Both the position numbers and the translations under genes were made by a program. Positions 44,701-53,796 of a DNA stretch of 64,000 nucleotides are shown piece by piece. The notes beneath the pieces were generated by a model that was given only the letters and a program-made list of their open reading frames with translations, did no database searches and was not told where the DNA came from. Numbering within the stretch: the stretch's first letter is position 1; each line of letters opens with the position of its first letter. Source of the stretch: Shimia sagamensis (lineage in GTDB: Bacteria > Pseudomonadota > Alphaproteobacteria > Rhodobacterales > Rhodobacteraceae); assembly GCF_900182745.1 (NCBI RefSeq), contig NZ_FXTY01000003.1, positions 1 to 64,000 of the forward strand, written 5' to 3'.

Positions 44701-45543
44701 ATGAAACTTTTGCGGTATGGCGCGCCAGGTGCAGAAAAACCGGGATTGCTAGATCAGGACGGCAACATCCGTGACCTCTCTAGCGTGATTGGGGATGTTG
44801 CCGGAGAGGCTTTGAGCGATGAGAATATCGCAACGCTGCGGGGGCTGGACGTGGCCAGTCTGCCGCTTGTCGAGGGCAGCCCCCGTCTGGGCGCCTGCGT
44901 TGGGCATGTGGGTAAATTTATCTGTATCGGCCTGAATTACGCGGATCACGCGGCGGAGGCTGGTATGGCGCTGCCGGAAGAGCCGGTGATTTTCTTCAAA
45001 GCCACCTCTGCGATCTGTGGGCCAAACGATGATGTTGAAATTCCCCGCACCTCCGTCAAATCAGACTGGGAAGTGGAACTGGGTGTGGTGATTGGCAAAC
45101 ACACCAAATATGTGTCCAAGGAAGAGGCGTTGGACCATGTTGCTGGCTACTGTGTGGTCAACGACTTGTCTGAACGTGACTTCCAACTGCACCGCTCTGG
45201 TCAGTGGGTAAAAGGCAAGTCCTGCGACACCTTTGGCCCCATTGGCCCGTGGTTGGTGACGCGCGATGAAGTGGCGGATCCGCAAAACCTGGCAATGTAT
45301 TTGGAGGTCAATGGCCACCGCTATCAGGATGGATCCACCAAGACGATGCATTTTGACGTAGCCACCGTGATCTCCCACCTTTCACAATTTATGAGTCTGC
45401 AACCGGGCGACGTGATCTCCACCGGCACCCCTCCGGGTGTGGGAATGGGACAAAATCCGGAAACCTACCTCAAGCCCGGTGACACGATGGAGTTGGGCAT
45501 CGAAGGTCTAGGCGTGCAGGTGCAAACCGTGGTGGCAGGCTGA
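44701..45543 (+). CDS. 2,4-diketo-3-deoxy-L-fuconate hydrolase (FAH family)
   Basis: This 280-aa fumarylacetoacetate-hydrolase-family enzyme has an N-terminal lid (about 1-65) and catalytic core with ICIGLNYADHAAE, metal ligands in SDWEVELGVVIG and NDLSERDFQ, and GDVISTGTPPGVGMG. It cleaves the diketo acid to pyruvate and L-lactate, the last step of the fucose route. AAGGAGAACAAGAG precedes the ATG, and the stop overlaps the fuconate dehydratase start. Confidence 0.88.
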   Translation: MKLLRYGAPGAEKPGLLDQDGNIRDLSSVIGDVAGEALSDENIATLRGLDVASLPLVEGSPRLGACVGHVGKFICIGLNYADHAAEAGMALPEEPVIFFKATSAICGPNDDVEIPRTSVKSDWEVELGVVIGKHTKYVSKEEALDHVAGYCVVNDLSERDFQLHRSGQWVKGKSCDTFGPIGPWLVTRDEVADPQNLAMYLEVNGHRYQDGSTKTMHFDVATVISHLSQFMSLQPGDVISTGTPPGVGMGQNPETYLKPGDTMELGIEGLGVQVQTVVAG

Positions 45544-46832
45544 TGGTTCAAATCACAGCTCTGCGCACTCATGATCTTCGCTTTCCCACGTCGGACGCGC
45601 TGGATGGCTCTGACGCCATGAACCCGGATCCGGATTATTCAGCCGCTTATGTGGTGCTGGAAACCGACGGTTCTCACGAGGGTCACGGTCTGACTTTCAC
45701 CATCGGCCGCGGCAACGACATCTGTGTTGCCGCGATCAAGGCGATGCAGCATCTCGTTGTTGGTGTTGATCTTGACTGGATCCGAGATGACATGGGGCGC
45801 TTCTGGCGCCATGTGACAGGGGACAGCCAGCTGCGCTGGATCGGGCCTGACAAAGGCGCTATCCACCTAGCAACCGGAGCGGTTGTGAACGCGGTCTGGG
45901 ATCTGTTGGCCAAAGAGGCGGGTAGACCTGTCTGGCAGCTGGTGGCCGAGATGTCGCCGGAAGAGATCGTCTCTCTCGTGGACTTTCGCTACATGAGTGA
46001 TGCTCTGAGCCGCGACGAGGCGCTGGAAATCTTGCGCAACGCCGAGCCCGGCAAGCAGGCCCGCATCGCCACGCTGAAAGCCGAAGGCTACCCGTGTTAC
46101 ACGACCTCCGCTGGCTGGCTCGGGTACTCAGACGAGAAGCTTCGGCGTCTCTGCCAAGACGCCCGCGCGGCCGGCTTCACACACACCAAGTTCAAGGTCG
46201 GGCGCGATCTTCAGGACGACATTCGCCGCCTGACCATTGCCCGCGAAGAGCTTGGTGAAGAGATGAACATCATGATCGACGCCAATCAAGTCTGGGAGGT
46301 GGATCAGGCAATTGAGTGGGTCAAAGAACTGGCCTTCGCCAGGCCGCTATTCATCGAAGAACCAACCAGCCCCGACGATGTGCTTGGACACCGCAAAATC
46401 CGCGACGGCGTGGCGCCAATCAAAGTGGCCACCGGCGAAATGTGTCAGAACCGAATTCTGTTCAAACAGTTCATGGCGCATGAGGCAATTGACTTTGTGC
46501 AGATCGACAGTTGCCGATTGGGAGGATTGAACGAGGTGCTCGCGGTGCAGCTCATGGCAGCCAAATTTTGCCTGCCGGTGTGGCCACATGCAGGTGGCGT
46601 TGGGTTATGCGAATATGTGCAGCATCTTTCGATGATCGACTATGTCGCGATCACGGGTGAAAAAGACAATAAGCGCATAGAGTTTGTGGACCACTTGCAT
46701 GAGCACTTTGTTGATCCCTGCGTGGTAGAGAATGGCGCCTACCAGGCTCCAAACAAGCCAGGTTTCTCAATCGAGATGAAGCCGGACTCGATTGCGACTT
46801 ACCGTTTTCAACCGTCGTTGGCAGCAGAATAA
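45543..46832 (+). CDS. fucD: L-fuconate dehydratase
   Basis: This 429-aa enolase-superfamily enzyme has the full L-fuconate dehydratase length and pattern: EGHGLTFTIGRGND, a KFKVGRD base motif, MIDANQVW, FIEEPTSPDD, KVATGEMCQNR and WPHAGGVGLCEYVQH, with His as second base. It dehydrates L-fuconate to 2-keto-3-deoxy-L-fuconate. Its stop-start overlap with the diketo acid hydrolase and flanking fucose genes make the assignment strong. Confidence 0.92.
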   Translation: MVQITALRTHDLRFPTSDALDGSDAMNPDPDYSAAYVVLETDGSHEGHGLTFTIGRGNDICVAAIKAMQHLVVGVDLDWIRDDMGRFWRHVTGDSQLRWIGPDKGAIHLATGAVVNAVWDLLAKEAGRPVWQLVAEMSPEEIVSLVDFRYMSDALSRDEALEILRNAEPGKQARIATLKAEGYPCYTTSAGWLGYSDEKLRRLCQDARAAGFTHTKFKVGRDLQDDIRRLTIAREELGEEMNIMIDANQVWEVDQAIEWVKELAFARPLFIEEPTSPDDVLGHRKIRDGVAPIKVATGEMCQNRILFKQFMAHEAIDFVQIDSCRLGGLNEVLAVQLMAAKFCLPVWPHAGGVGLCEYVQHLSMIDYVAITGEKDNKRIEFVDHLHEHFVDPCVVENGAYQAPNKPGFSIEMKPDSIATYRFQPSLAAE

Positions 46833-46911
46833 TCAGTTGCCGCATCCGGTGTGTTCGGGTGTGGCGCCAACTCAAACCAAACCGATCTAAGCCTAATCCA
46901 GAGGGTGCCTC

Positions 46912-47880
46912 ATGAAGTTCAACCGCATTGGCAACACCGACGTGACCGTGACCGAAGTCTCCTTTGGTTGCGCCAGCATTGGCAACCTCTATCACGCGGT
47001 GTCTGATGCCCAAGCACAGGAGGTCATAGACACCGCCTGGAAAGCGGGCATCCGCTTTTTTGATACTGCGCCTCACTATGGCCGAGGTCTCTCAGAACAA
47101 CGTTTGGGAAATTTTCTAAGGACCAGGTCACGTGATAGCTACACCCTGTCCACCAAAGTGGGTCGCGTGTTGTCTCCGGGACAATCGATGTCTGAGGCGG
47201 ACGGGTTTGTCGACCCGCTACCAAATGATGTGCGCTACGACTATTCCGGCGACGGCATCGAGGCGTCGCTGGACAGCAGCATGCAGCGGCTCGGCACTCC
47301 AATGGTTGATATCGCCTTTGTGCATGACATAGGGCGCTACACTCATGGCCAGGGTAACGACGAGCACATGGAGGCGTTTCTTGGCAGTGGCTACGAACGC
47401 CTTGTTCGCCTGAAGGAACAGGGTCGCATCCGCGCCTTTGGGCTTGGCGTGAACGAAAACGAAATTTGCCTGGAGGTCATGCAACACGGCGCTCTGGACG
47501 TGATCCTTTTAGCGGGGCGATTGACCTTGTTGGACCGGTCTGCCGAAGAAAATTTGACACGGCGCTGTCGGGAAATGGGCACCAGCCTTGTTTTGGGTGG
47601 CGTTTTTAACTCCGGAATCTTGGCAACAGGTCCAATCGACGGTGCTACCTATGACTATACCCCCGCTAGCCCAGAAATCTTGGCACAAGCCACTGATTTG
47701 CAATCCTCTGCTGAGGCGCTTGGCCTTCCGCTTGCAACCGCTGCATTGTTGTTTGCCAAGCAGCATGATTTGGCGGCGTCGGTTTTGATTGGCACGGCCA
47801 AAGCATCGACCTTGCAGCGCAACTTGGCGGCCTTGAGGACTTCAGTGCCAGGTAAGTTTGCCGAGGCTTTCTTTGTTTGA
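46912..47880 (+). CDS. L-fucose dehydrogenase (aldo/keto reductase)
   Basis: This 322-aa AKR has the catalytic tetrad visible as Asp and Tyr in FFDTAPHYG, Lys in LSTKVGR and His in AFVHDIG. The YTLSTKVGRVLSP and KYDYSGDGI-like DYSGDGIEASLDSS regions match the L-fucose/D-arabinose 1-dehydrogenase subgroup. It oxidises L-fucose to its lactone with NAD(P). It is the last gene of the fucose operon, 79 bp after the dehydratase. Confidence 0.85.
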   Translation: MKFNRIGNTDVTVTEVSFGCASIGNLYHAVSDAQAQEVIDTAWKAGIRFFDTAPHYGRGLSEQRLGNFLRTRSRDSYTLSTKVGRVLSPGQSMSEADGFVDPLPNDVRYDYSGDGIEASLDSSMQRLGTPMVDIAFVHDIGRYTHGQGNDEHMEAFLGSGYERLVRLKEQGRIRAFGLGVNENEICLEVMQHGALDVILLAGRLTLLDRSAEENLTRRCREMGTSLVLGGVFNSGILATGPIDGATYDYTPASPEILAQATDLQSSAEALGLPLATAALLFAKQHDLAASVLIGTAKASTLQRNLAALRTSVPGKFAEAFFV

Positions 47881-48239
47881 AAGGCGGCTCTGTAAAGATG
47901 CCAAATTCGCTACAACCAAACGGGACTAAGCATCATATCCGCCGAGTGCGGCGCGAGCCGCAACTAACGACAGCTTCCCGTCCTTTGACCAGCGCCGCAA
48001 TTGTTATGGTAATTTTGACTCGGCTAGAAGCAAAGCTCGCCCTTGGTCCTTATGGACTGGCATCAGCCCAAACCGGTCATTGCAGGGAGCTTCGTCGAAG
48101 GACAGCTCCCGCTTCGAATGGTCGCCGCGGTCCTTGCGGCCAAGAAGACATGGTCGAACAAGGGCCACGAGAACGCGTGTTTTCTCGCGAGCCTTAAAAA
48201 TTGGCGACCATGAAATCAGCGCGATGATCGCCCTCTCTT
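47881..48239. other. Convergent intergenic stretch, no gene
   Basis: These 359 bases lie between the rightward fucose operon end and the leftward rhaI end. I find no gene and no convincing terminator. The sequence CGGTCATTGCAGGGAGCTTC and surrounding degenerate text looks like generic roseobacter intergenic repeat material. Confidence 0.45.
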
Positions 48240-49514
48240 TCAGACGATACCACCACCCGCACCATTTACCTGTGGTCGGCGCTCAGTCACACCGGTTCGA
48301 TACCCAGAGGCGCGAAAAGCGGTCACTGGAGAAATGGCTCCTCCGGAAAGTTGACGAGCCTTAGCCAAAATTGGGTCCACTTCCGTACGGAATGCGGCGC
48401 GCAAAGTTGCCGATGCCATGAGCGCATCATTGTCGGACTGATAGCCGGCCAAAGCTTCGCGGTCCACGAGGCAGGCCTGAACAAACGCTCTTTGAATTTC
48501 CATTGCGGACACCATCAGGCTTTCAATCGGGTCGGTCACATTGTGGGACTGATCTATCATATGCGCCAAATCCAAACCCGGCGTACCTTCGGCGTCGACC
48601 AATTCGTTCCACACAAGGAACAGGCGGTATGGATCGATTGTTCCGCTATCCAGATCATCGTCGCCGTACTTGCTGTCATTGAAGTGAAAGCCACCAAGTT
48701 TGCCAGCGTGGATCAAGCGCGAAACAATCATCTCAATGTTCACGTTAGGTGCGTGATGACCCAGATCGACGAGGCACATAGCTTTGTCGCCAAGTTCTTG
48801 CGCGGTTAACAGCGACGTTCCCCAGTCCTGAACCACGGTCGAATAGAAGGCTGGTTCATAACTCTTGTGCTCTGAGAACAAGCGCCAATCATCCGGCAGT
48901 CCGGCGTAGATCTCTTTCATGGAGCTTAGATAGCGTTCGAATTGCCTTCCCATATGGGTCTGGCCCGGAAAGTTCGCGCCATCACCGATCCAGACCGTCA
49001 GCGCCTTTGAGCCAATCTTGTTGCCGATCTCGATGCATTCCAAATTATGCTCAACCGCTTGCGCCCGAGTGGACGCATCGGTGTGTGTCAAAGAACCAAA
49101 CTTATAGGAGTGCATCTGATCCGCTTGATCCTGAAAGGTGTTGGAATTCATCGCATCAAATGACAGGCTGTGCTGATCCGCCTTGGCCCGCAAATCGGCG
49201 GGGTCGGCCTTGTCCCACGGTATGTGCAGAGAGACGGAGGGCGCAGCTTTGGTCAGCGCGTGGATGACGCCACAATCGTCCAGTTTATCAAAAATATTGG
49301 CTGGCTCACCACCGCCTGGAAAGCGGGCAAAACGGGTGCCACCGGTGCCAGTCCCCCAGGAAGGGACAGCGACGCCAAAGCTCTGCGCTTTGGCCACAAG
49401 TGCTTGAATGTCCACGCCCCGCCGGTCCAGCCGTTCACCGAGGCTGTCAAAGTCTTTGTCCAGGTCACGCTCAAGTTTGGCGTTCTCGGCCTCGATCACT
49501 TTTAGATCAAACAT
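48240..49514 (-). CDS. rhaI: L-rhamnose isomerase, rhizobial type
   Basis: This 424-aa sugar isomerase starts MFDLKVIEAENAKLER after CTTCGGGAGGATACT; an 88-codon upstream extension overlaps rhaD and was rejected. Family blocks include FGVAVPSWGTGTGGTRFARFPG, the VWIGDGANFPGQ metal region, FSEHKSYEPAFYSTV, CLVDLGHHAPNVNIE and GGFHFNDSKYGDDDLD. It converts L-rhamnose to L-rhamnulose. It lies downstream of rhaD in the leftward transcript, as in Rhizobium leguminosarum. Confidence 0.93.
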   Translation of the reverse strand: MFDLKVIEAENAKLERDLDKDFDSLGERLDRRGVDIQALVAKAQSFGVAVPSWGTGTGGTRFARFPGGGEPANIFDKLDDCGVIHALTKAAPSVSLHIPWDKADPADLRAKADQHSLSFDAMNSNTFQDQADQMHSYKFGSLTHTDASTRAQAVEHNLECIEIGNKIGSKALTVWIGDGANFPGQTHMGRQFERYLSSMKEIYAGLPDDWRLFSEHKSYEPAFYSTVVQDWGTSLLTAQELGDKAMCLVDLGHHAPNVNIEMIVSRLIHAGKLGGFHFNDSKYGDDDLDSGTIDPYRLFLVWNELVDAEGTPGLDLAHMIDQSHNVTDPIESLMVSAMEIQRAFVQACLVDREALAGYQSDNDALMASATLRAAFRTEVDPILAKARQLSGGAISPVTAFRASGYRTGVTERRPQVNGAGGGIV

Positions 49515-49569
49515 AGTATCCTCCCGAAGGGTCTGCGCGCGCCATCCCCACGGCGGCGCAGACAGGTGT

Positions 49570-51666
49570 TTAGCGTGTAAAGGCCTGAACGTTGCCGGCG
49601 TCCACGTTGATGATGTTGCCGGTCGACTTTGCCGATTTGTCGGACGCAAAGAAATAGGCGGCCTCTGCGATGTCTTCGGGCAGGACCGACCGTTTGAGCA
49701 AGGAGCGGTTGCGGTACATCTCCTCAAGACCTTCCTTGTCGGTGCCGTATGTATCGGCCCGTTGGTCCAGCCACTCACCTTCCCAAATTTTGGATCCCCG
49801 AAGCACCGCGTCCGGGTTCACAACGTTCACGCGAATTCCAACTTCGGCACCTTCGAGTGCCAGGCAGCGCGCCAGATGAATCTCGCTTGCTTTGGCAGTG
49901 CAATAAGCCGAGGCGTTGGGTGAAGCTGCCAATCCATTTTTAGAGGCCACAAATACAATAGAGCCACCCATGTTCTGTACGCGCATAATTTTGAAGGCTT
50001 CGCGGGAGACAAGGAAGTAACCGGTGGACAGGATGTCCATGTTTTTGTTCCACAAAGCTAGTGTTGTGTCTTCCACCGGCGCGGACGACGCAATACCAGC
50101 ATTTGATACCAAAATGTCCACGCCGCCAAATTCCACAGCGGCATAGGCGTAGGCTGCAGCGACCTCCGCCTCATCCGTGACATCCATCAGAATGGTCCGC
50201 ACAACATCCGCGCCATATCGGCTTGTCAGGTTTTCATAGGTGGCCGCAAGACTGTCCAAGCTTATGTCAGCCAGCAGCACGCATGCGCCTTCGGCCAAAT
50301 AGCGCTCAGCTGTTGCGGCGCCTATACCGCCAGCGCCACCGGTGACAAGCGCAACCTGACCGGCAAGGCTTTTGGGTTTCGGCATGCGCTGAAGTTTGGC
50401 CTCCTCAAGCAGCCAGTATTCAATGTCGAAAGCTTCTTGTTCCGGCAATCCGCAGTATTCAGAAACCGCCGCCGCGCCGCGCATCACGTTGATCGCGTTG
50501 ACGTAGAATTCGCCGGAAATACGCGCTGTGGCGCGGTCTTTGGCAAAGGTGATCATGCCGACGCCGGGAATGAGATAGACCACAGCGTTTGGGTCGCGCA
50601 GAGCGGGGCTGTTGTCGTGTTTGCAACGGTTGTAGTAGGCTGCATACCCTTCACGGTAGGTGGCAATTTGGGCCTCCAATCCTTCCAAGACCGCTTCTAT
50701 GTTGTTCTTGGTGGGATCAAAGTTTACCACCAACGGGCAGATCTTTGTTCGCAGGAAGTGGTCCGGACAGGACGTTCCCAAAGCCGCAAGTGCCGGCATG
50801 TCCTTTGCGTTCACAAATTCCAGAACGGTATCTGAGTCGACAAAGTTGCCAACCATGGGCTGTTTCCCCGACACAAACCCACGAATCGCGGGCATGAGTT
50901 TCGCGGCAACATTGCGGCGTTCCACAGCAGAGAGGCTAGTGTGAGTTGCACCGCCAAAGGCGGGCACGTCGGCGGTTTTCGCATCGAAATAGGCGATGGC
51001 CTTGTTGATGATATCCAACGTAAGCTCATAACATGTTTTGGCGTCGTCATCCCATGTAAAGAGCCCATGCGATTCCAGGATCACGCCTTTGGCGTCTGGG
51101 TTTTCAAGGCAAAACCTCTCCAGCCACAGGCCCAGCTCGTACCCGGGCTTTTTCCATGGCAGCCAGCCAATTTCGTCGCCAAAAACCTCTTGCGTCATGG
51201 CTTTGCTGTCTTTGGAGGCGGCAATGGCGATGATCGCGTCCGGGTGCATGTGGTCCACATGGGCCTTCGGGACATAGGCGTGTAGAGGCGTGTCGATCGA
51301 GGCTGCACGAGGGTTCAGGTTAAAGGTGCAGTGAGGAAGGTAACCAACCATCTCGTCCTCAAACTCAACGCCGCGATACTTACCTTTGAGCGCACGCAGT
51401 TTGTCCATATAGAGCGTGGAAAACCCGTCCATCTTAATAGAGCCAACGTCACCACCCGACCCTTTTACCCAAAGAACTTCCGCTTCATCGCCAGAAAGTG
51501 GATCAGCTTGAAAAACTTTGGCGGAGGTGTTGCCGCCGCCATAGTTGGTGACGCGCTTGTCAGACCCAAGCAAATTTGAACGATACAGAAGTTTTTCAGG
51601 CTCGCTCATGTTGGCCGCCTTGGCCTCGTCCCATAGAGAAACAAGCCGGTTTGCTTCGGTTGTCAT
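49570..51666 (-). CDS. rhaD: Bifunctional rhamnulose-1-phosphate aldolase/alcohol dehydrogenase
   Basis: This 698-aa fusion has an N-terminal class II aldolase/adducin domain (about 20-420; zinc-binding region in DHMHPDAII and the ESHGLFTW block). A C-terminal SDR domain follows (about 435-695) with TGGAGGIG, SNAG and YCTAK. It cleaves L-rhamnulose-1-phosphate to dihydroxyacetone phosphate and L-lactaldehyde, and the SDR half handles lactaldehyde. GGGAGGAGATCACA precedes the chosen ATG (MTTEANRL). It is divergent from rhaR. Confidence 0.94.
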   Translation of the reverse strand: MTTEANRLVSLWDEAKAANMSEPEKLLYRSNLLGSDKRVTNYGGGNTSAKVFQADPLSGDEAEVLWVKGSGGDVGSIKMDGFSTLYMDKLRALKGKYRGVEFEDEMVGYLPHCTFNLNPRAASIDTPLHAYVPKAHVDHMHPDAIIAIAASKDSKAMTQEVFGDEIGWLPWKKPGYELGLWLERFCLENPDAKGVILESHGLFTWDDDAKTCYELTLDIINKAIAYFDAKTADVPAFGGATHTSLSAVERRNVAAKLMPAIRGFVSGKQPMVGNFVDSDTVLEFVNAKDMPALAALGTSCPDHFLRTKICPLVVNFDPTKNNIEAVLEGLEAQIATYREGYAAYYNRCKHDNSPALRDPNAVVYLIPGVGMITFAKDRATARISGEFYVNAINVMRGAAAVSEYCGLPEQEAFDIEYWLLEEAKLQRMPKPKSLAGQVALVTGGAGGIGAATAERYLAEGACVLLADISLDSLAATYENLTSRYGADVVRTILMDVTDEAEVAAAYAYAAVEFGGVDILVSNAGIASSAPVEDTTLALWNKNMDILSTGYFLVSREAFKIMRVQNMGGSIVFVASKNGLAASPNASAYCTAKASEIHLARCLALEGAEVGIRVNVVNPDAVLRGSKIWEGEWLDQRADTYGTDKEGLEEMYRNRSLLKRSVLPEDIAEAAYFFASDKSAKSTGNIINVDAGNVQAFTR

Positions 51667-51735
51667 TGTGATCTCCTCCCGATCCACAGATAGTTCAATC
51701 AGATTTGGTCAGAGATTGAGCGTGGCGCGACAGAA

Positions 51736-51808
51736 TGTCAATCACAAACAGTCATAAATGATCAGATCTACGCGGAATATGGAAGTAAATGACAATTAGT
51801 GATTGACA
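51736..51808. promoter_or_regulatory. Candidate RhaR operator in divergent promoter
   Basis: TGTCAATCAC (51736-51745) and its exact reverse complement GTGATTGACA (51799-51808) flank the middle of the rhaD-rhaR divergent interval, with further related half-sites AATGATTGAAT and AATGACAATTAG between and beside them. Repeated, spaced half-sites suit a DeoR-family repressor such as RhaR. The -10/-35 elements are not certain. Confidence 0.6.
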
Positions 51809-51854
51809 ATGATTGAATGTCTGCGGCATCGTCAGTGTCAACGGGAGGAAAGTG

Positions 51855-52655
51855 ATGCACGAAAAGGAACGCAATAGGATCATACTGTCTGCAGTGCAGG
51901 ACCGTCCGGTGGTGACGGTTTTGGACCTGTGTAGTATGACTGGCGCGTCCGAGGCGACCATTCGTCGGGATATTTCCGCATTGCACGAAGCCAAGAAACT
52001 GCGCCGCGTTCGCGGTGGCGTAGAGGCACTGCACCCCAATCAACTGCCCGGCCTCGCTGGCCGACCATTTGCAGTCAACGAAGCAATCAACATCGCGCAA
52101 AAGCAAGCAATTGCGCGCAAAGCGGTGGAGCTTTGTGACGAAGGAGAGCCGATCATCATCAACGGCGGCACCACAACCTTTCAAATGGTGCACCCGCTTG
52201 CGACACGACGGTGCCAAGTGTTTACCAACTCGTTTCCGATTGCTGAGCACCTTCTGAAGAACTCTAAGAATACGGTTCTAATGTCTGGTGGTGTGATCTA
52301 TCGCGAGCAAAACATTGTGCTGTCTCCCTTTGACAATGATGTGACGCGCAATTTTTACGCCCGGCGCATGTTCATGGGCGCGCAGGGGGTTGGGCCACTG
52401 GGTGTGATGGAAGCGGATCCGCTTATCATTCAGGCCGAGCAAAAGCTGATTGGTCAGGCTGACGAAGTTGTTTTGCTGGTCGATTCCGGAAAGTTCAAAG
52501 AGCGCTCCAGTCTCGTGCTGTGCCCGCTCAAAGATATCGATGTGCTGATCACCGACGACGGGATCAGTGACCGCTCTGCCGCCATGGTGGAATCAGCGGA
52601 CATCAAATTGATCGTGGTGCCGGTTGGCGCTTCGAAGGAGGAGGCGGTGTCGTAG
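51855..52655 (+). CDS. rhaR: DeoR-family regulator of rhamnose operon
   Basis: This 266-aa DeoR-type repressor has an N-terminal HTH (KERNRIILSAVQDRPVVTVLDLCSMTGASEATIRRDISAL, then KKLRRVRGGVEAL). The sugar-phosphate-binding C-terminal domain has NGGTTTFQM, VFTNSFPIAEHL, DSGKFKERS and ITDDGISD. ACGGGAGGAAAGTG precedes the ATG. It is the first gene of the rightward rhamnose operon and divergent from rhaD, the arrangement seen in R. leguminosarum. Confidence 0.92.
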   Translation: MHEKERNRIILSAVQDRPVVTVLDLCSMTGASEATIRRDISALHEAKKLRRVRGGVEALHPNQLPGLAGRPFAVNEAINIAQKQAIARKAVELCDEGEPIIINGGTTTFQMVHPLATRRCQVFTNSFPIAEHLLKNSKNTVLMSGGVIYREQNIVLSPFDNDVTRNFYARRMFMGAQGVGPLGVMEADPLIIQAEQKLIGQADEVVLLVDSGKFKERSSLVLCPLKDIDVLITDDGISDRSAAMVESADIKLIVVPVGASKEEAVS

Positions 52656-52710
52656 TACTCCGCGAGGGGACGGCGAGCCGTAAATTTAGGGGAACCAGGG
52701 AGGACGCCCA

Positions 52711-53700
52711 ATGAAATTTACCAAACTCATGACATCCGTAGCCGTGGCTGCGGGCTTGTTCGCCGGACCTGCGGCCGCAGACGACATGCGGATCGCGTTG
52801 GTTGTGAAAGCACTTGGCATTGGCTTCTTTGAAGCAGCCGCAGAGGGTGCAGAAGAAGCTGCCAAGGAAATTGGCGGTGTTGAAATCATCTACACCGGCC
52901 CAACCGACACCACCGCAGAGGGCCAGATTGAAGTCATCAACTCTTTGATCGCACAGAAAGTGGACGCGATTGCCGTGTCTGCCAATGACACCGACGCGCT
53001 TGTGCCGACCCTAAAGAAAGCAATGCAACGCGGCATTACAGTTGTGTCCTGGGACTCTGGTGTGGCCGAAGACGGCCGTCAGGCGCATTTGAACCCGTCG
53101 TCCAACGCGTTGATCGGTAATATGATCATCAAACTTGCCGCAGATCACCTGCCTGACGGTGGCGAAGTCGCTGTGCTGTCGGCAACCACCACCTCCACGA
53201 ACCAGAACATCTGGATCGAAGAGATGACCAAGGTGATGGGCAACTACGGCGGTATCGATGTTGTCTCTACTGTGTATGGTGACGATTTGGCGGACAAATC
53301 TTACCGTGAAGCAACAGGTCTGATGCAATCGCATCCAGAGCTGGACGCGATCATCGCACCAACGTCTGTTGGCATTGTGGCCGCGGCGCAGGCTGTTGCT
53401 GACGCGGGGAAAATTGGCCAAGTCAACGTAACTGGCCTGGGCCTGCCGTCTGAGATGGCCGGTGCCATCGAAAGTGGCGCTTCAAAGTCCTTCGCGATCT
53501 GGAACCCGATTGATCTTGGCTATTCCGCCACCATGTTGGCGCATCAATTGGCAACCGAAGCGGCCACCGCTGCGCCGGGTGCGGAAATCTCGATTGGCCG
53601 CATGGGCACAATCACATTGGACGAAACAAATGCTGCGGCGATGGCCGATCCGTTTGTTTATGACTCCAGCAACATCGATGATTTCAAAGAAATCTTCTAA
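52711..53700 (+). CDS. rhaS: Rhamnose ABC transporter solute-binding protein
   Basis: This 329-aa family 2 periplasmic sugar-binding protein has a signal peptide ending GPAAA-DDM (about residue 23). Typical blocks are TTAEGQIEVINSLIAQKVDAIAVSANDTDALVPTLKKAMQRG, VVSWDSGV and the ligand-region NPIDLGYSA. GGGAGGACGCCCA precedes the ATG. It binds L-rhamnose and feeds the RhaPQT importer. It is followed by a terminator-like hairpin. Confidence 0.94.
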   Translation: MKFTKLMTSVAVAAGLFAGPAAADDMRIALVVKALGIGFFEAAAEGAEEAAKEIGGVEIIYTGPTDTTAEGQIEVINSLIAQKVDAIAVSANDTDALVPTLKKAMQRGITVVSWDSGVAEDGRQAHLNPSSNALIGNMIIKLAADHLPDGGEVAVLSATTTSTNQNIWIEEMTKVMGNYGGIDVVSTVYGDDLADKSYREATGLMQSHPELDAIIAPTSVGIVAAAQAVADAGKIGQVNVTGLGLPSEMAGAIESGASKSFAIWNPIDLGYSATMLAHQLATEAATAAPGAEISIGRMGTITLDETNAAAMADPFVYDSSNIDDFKEIF

Positions 53701-53714
53701 GATCACTCCCTAAG

Positions 53715-53748
53715 AAAAGGGCGGCGTGCGATTTACGTCGCCCTTTTT
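53715..53748 (+). terminator. Hairpin with T-run after rhaS
   Basis: A stem of AAAGGGCGGCGT/ACGTCGCCCTTT (one internal mismatch) followed by TT lies between rhaS and rhaT. As an intrinsic terminator inside the operon it would give excess binding protein relative to membrane subunits. Confidence 0.7.
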
Positions 53749-53796
53749 CCAAGTGAACGAAGTGCCCGTGGCGGGCCTTGCGGCGGGGATGCGCAA

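Noticed and set aside
49515..49778. 88-codon N-terminal extension of rhaI
   Set aside because: It overlaps rhaD, is low-complexity, and the family start MFDLK has a strong ribosome site.
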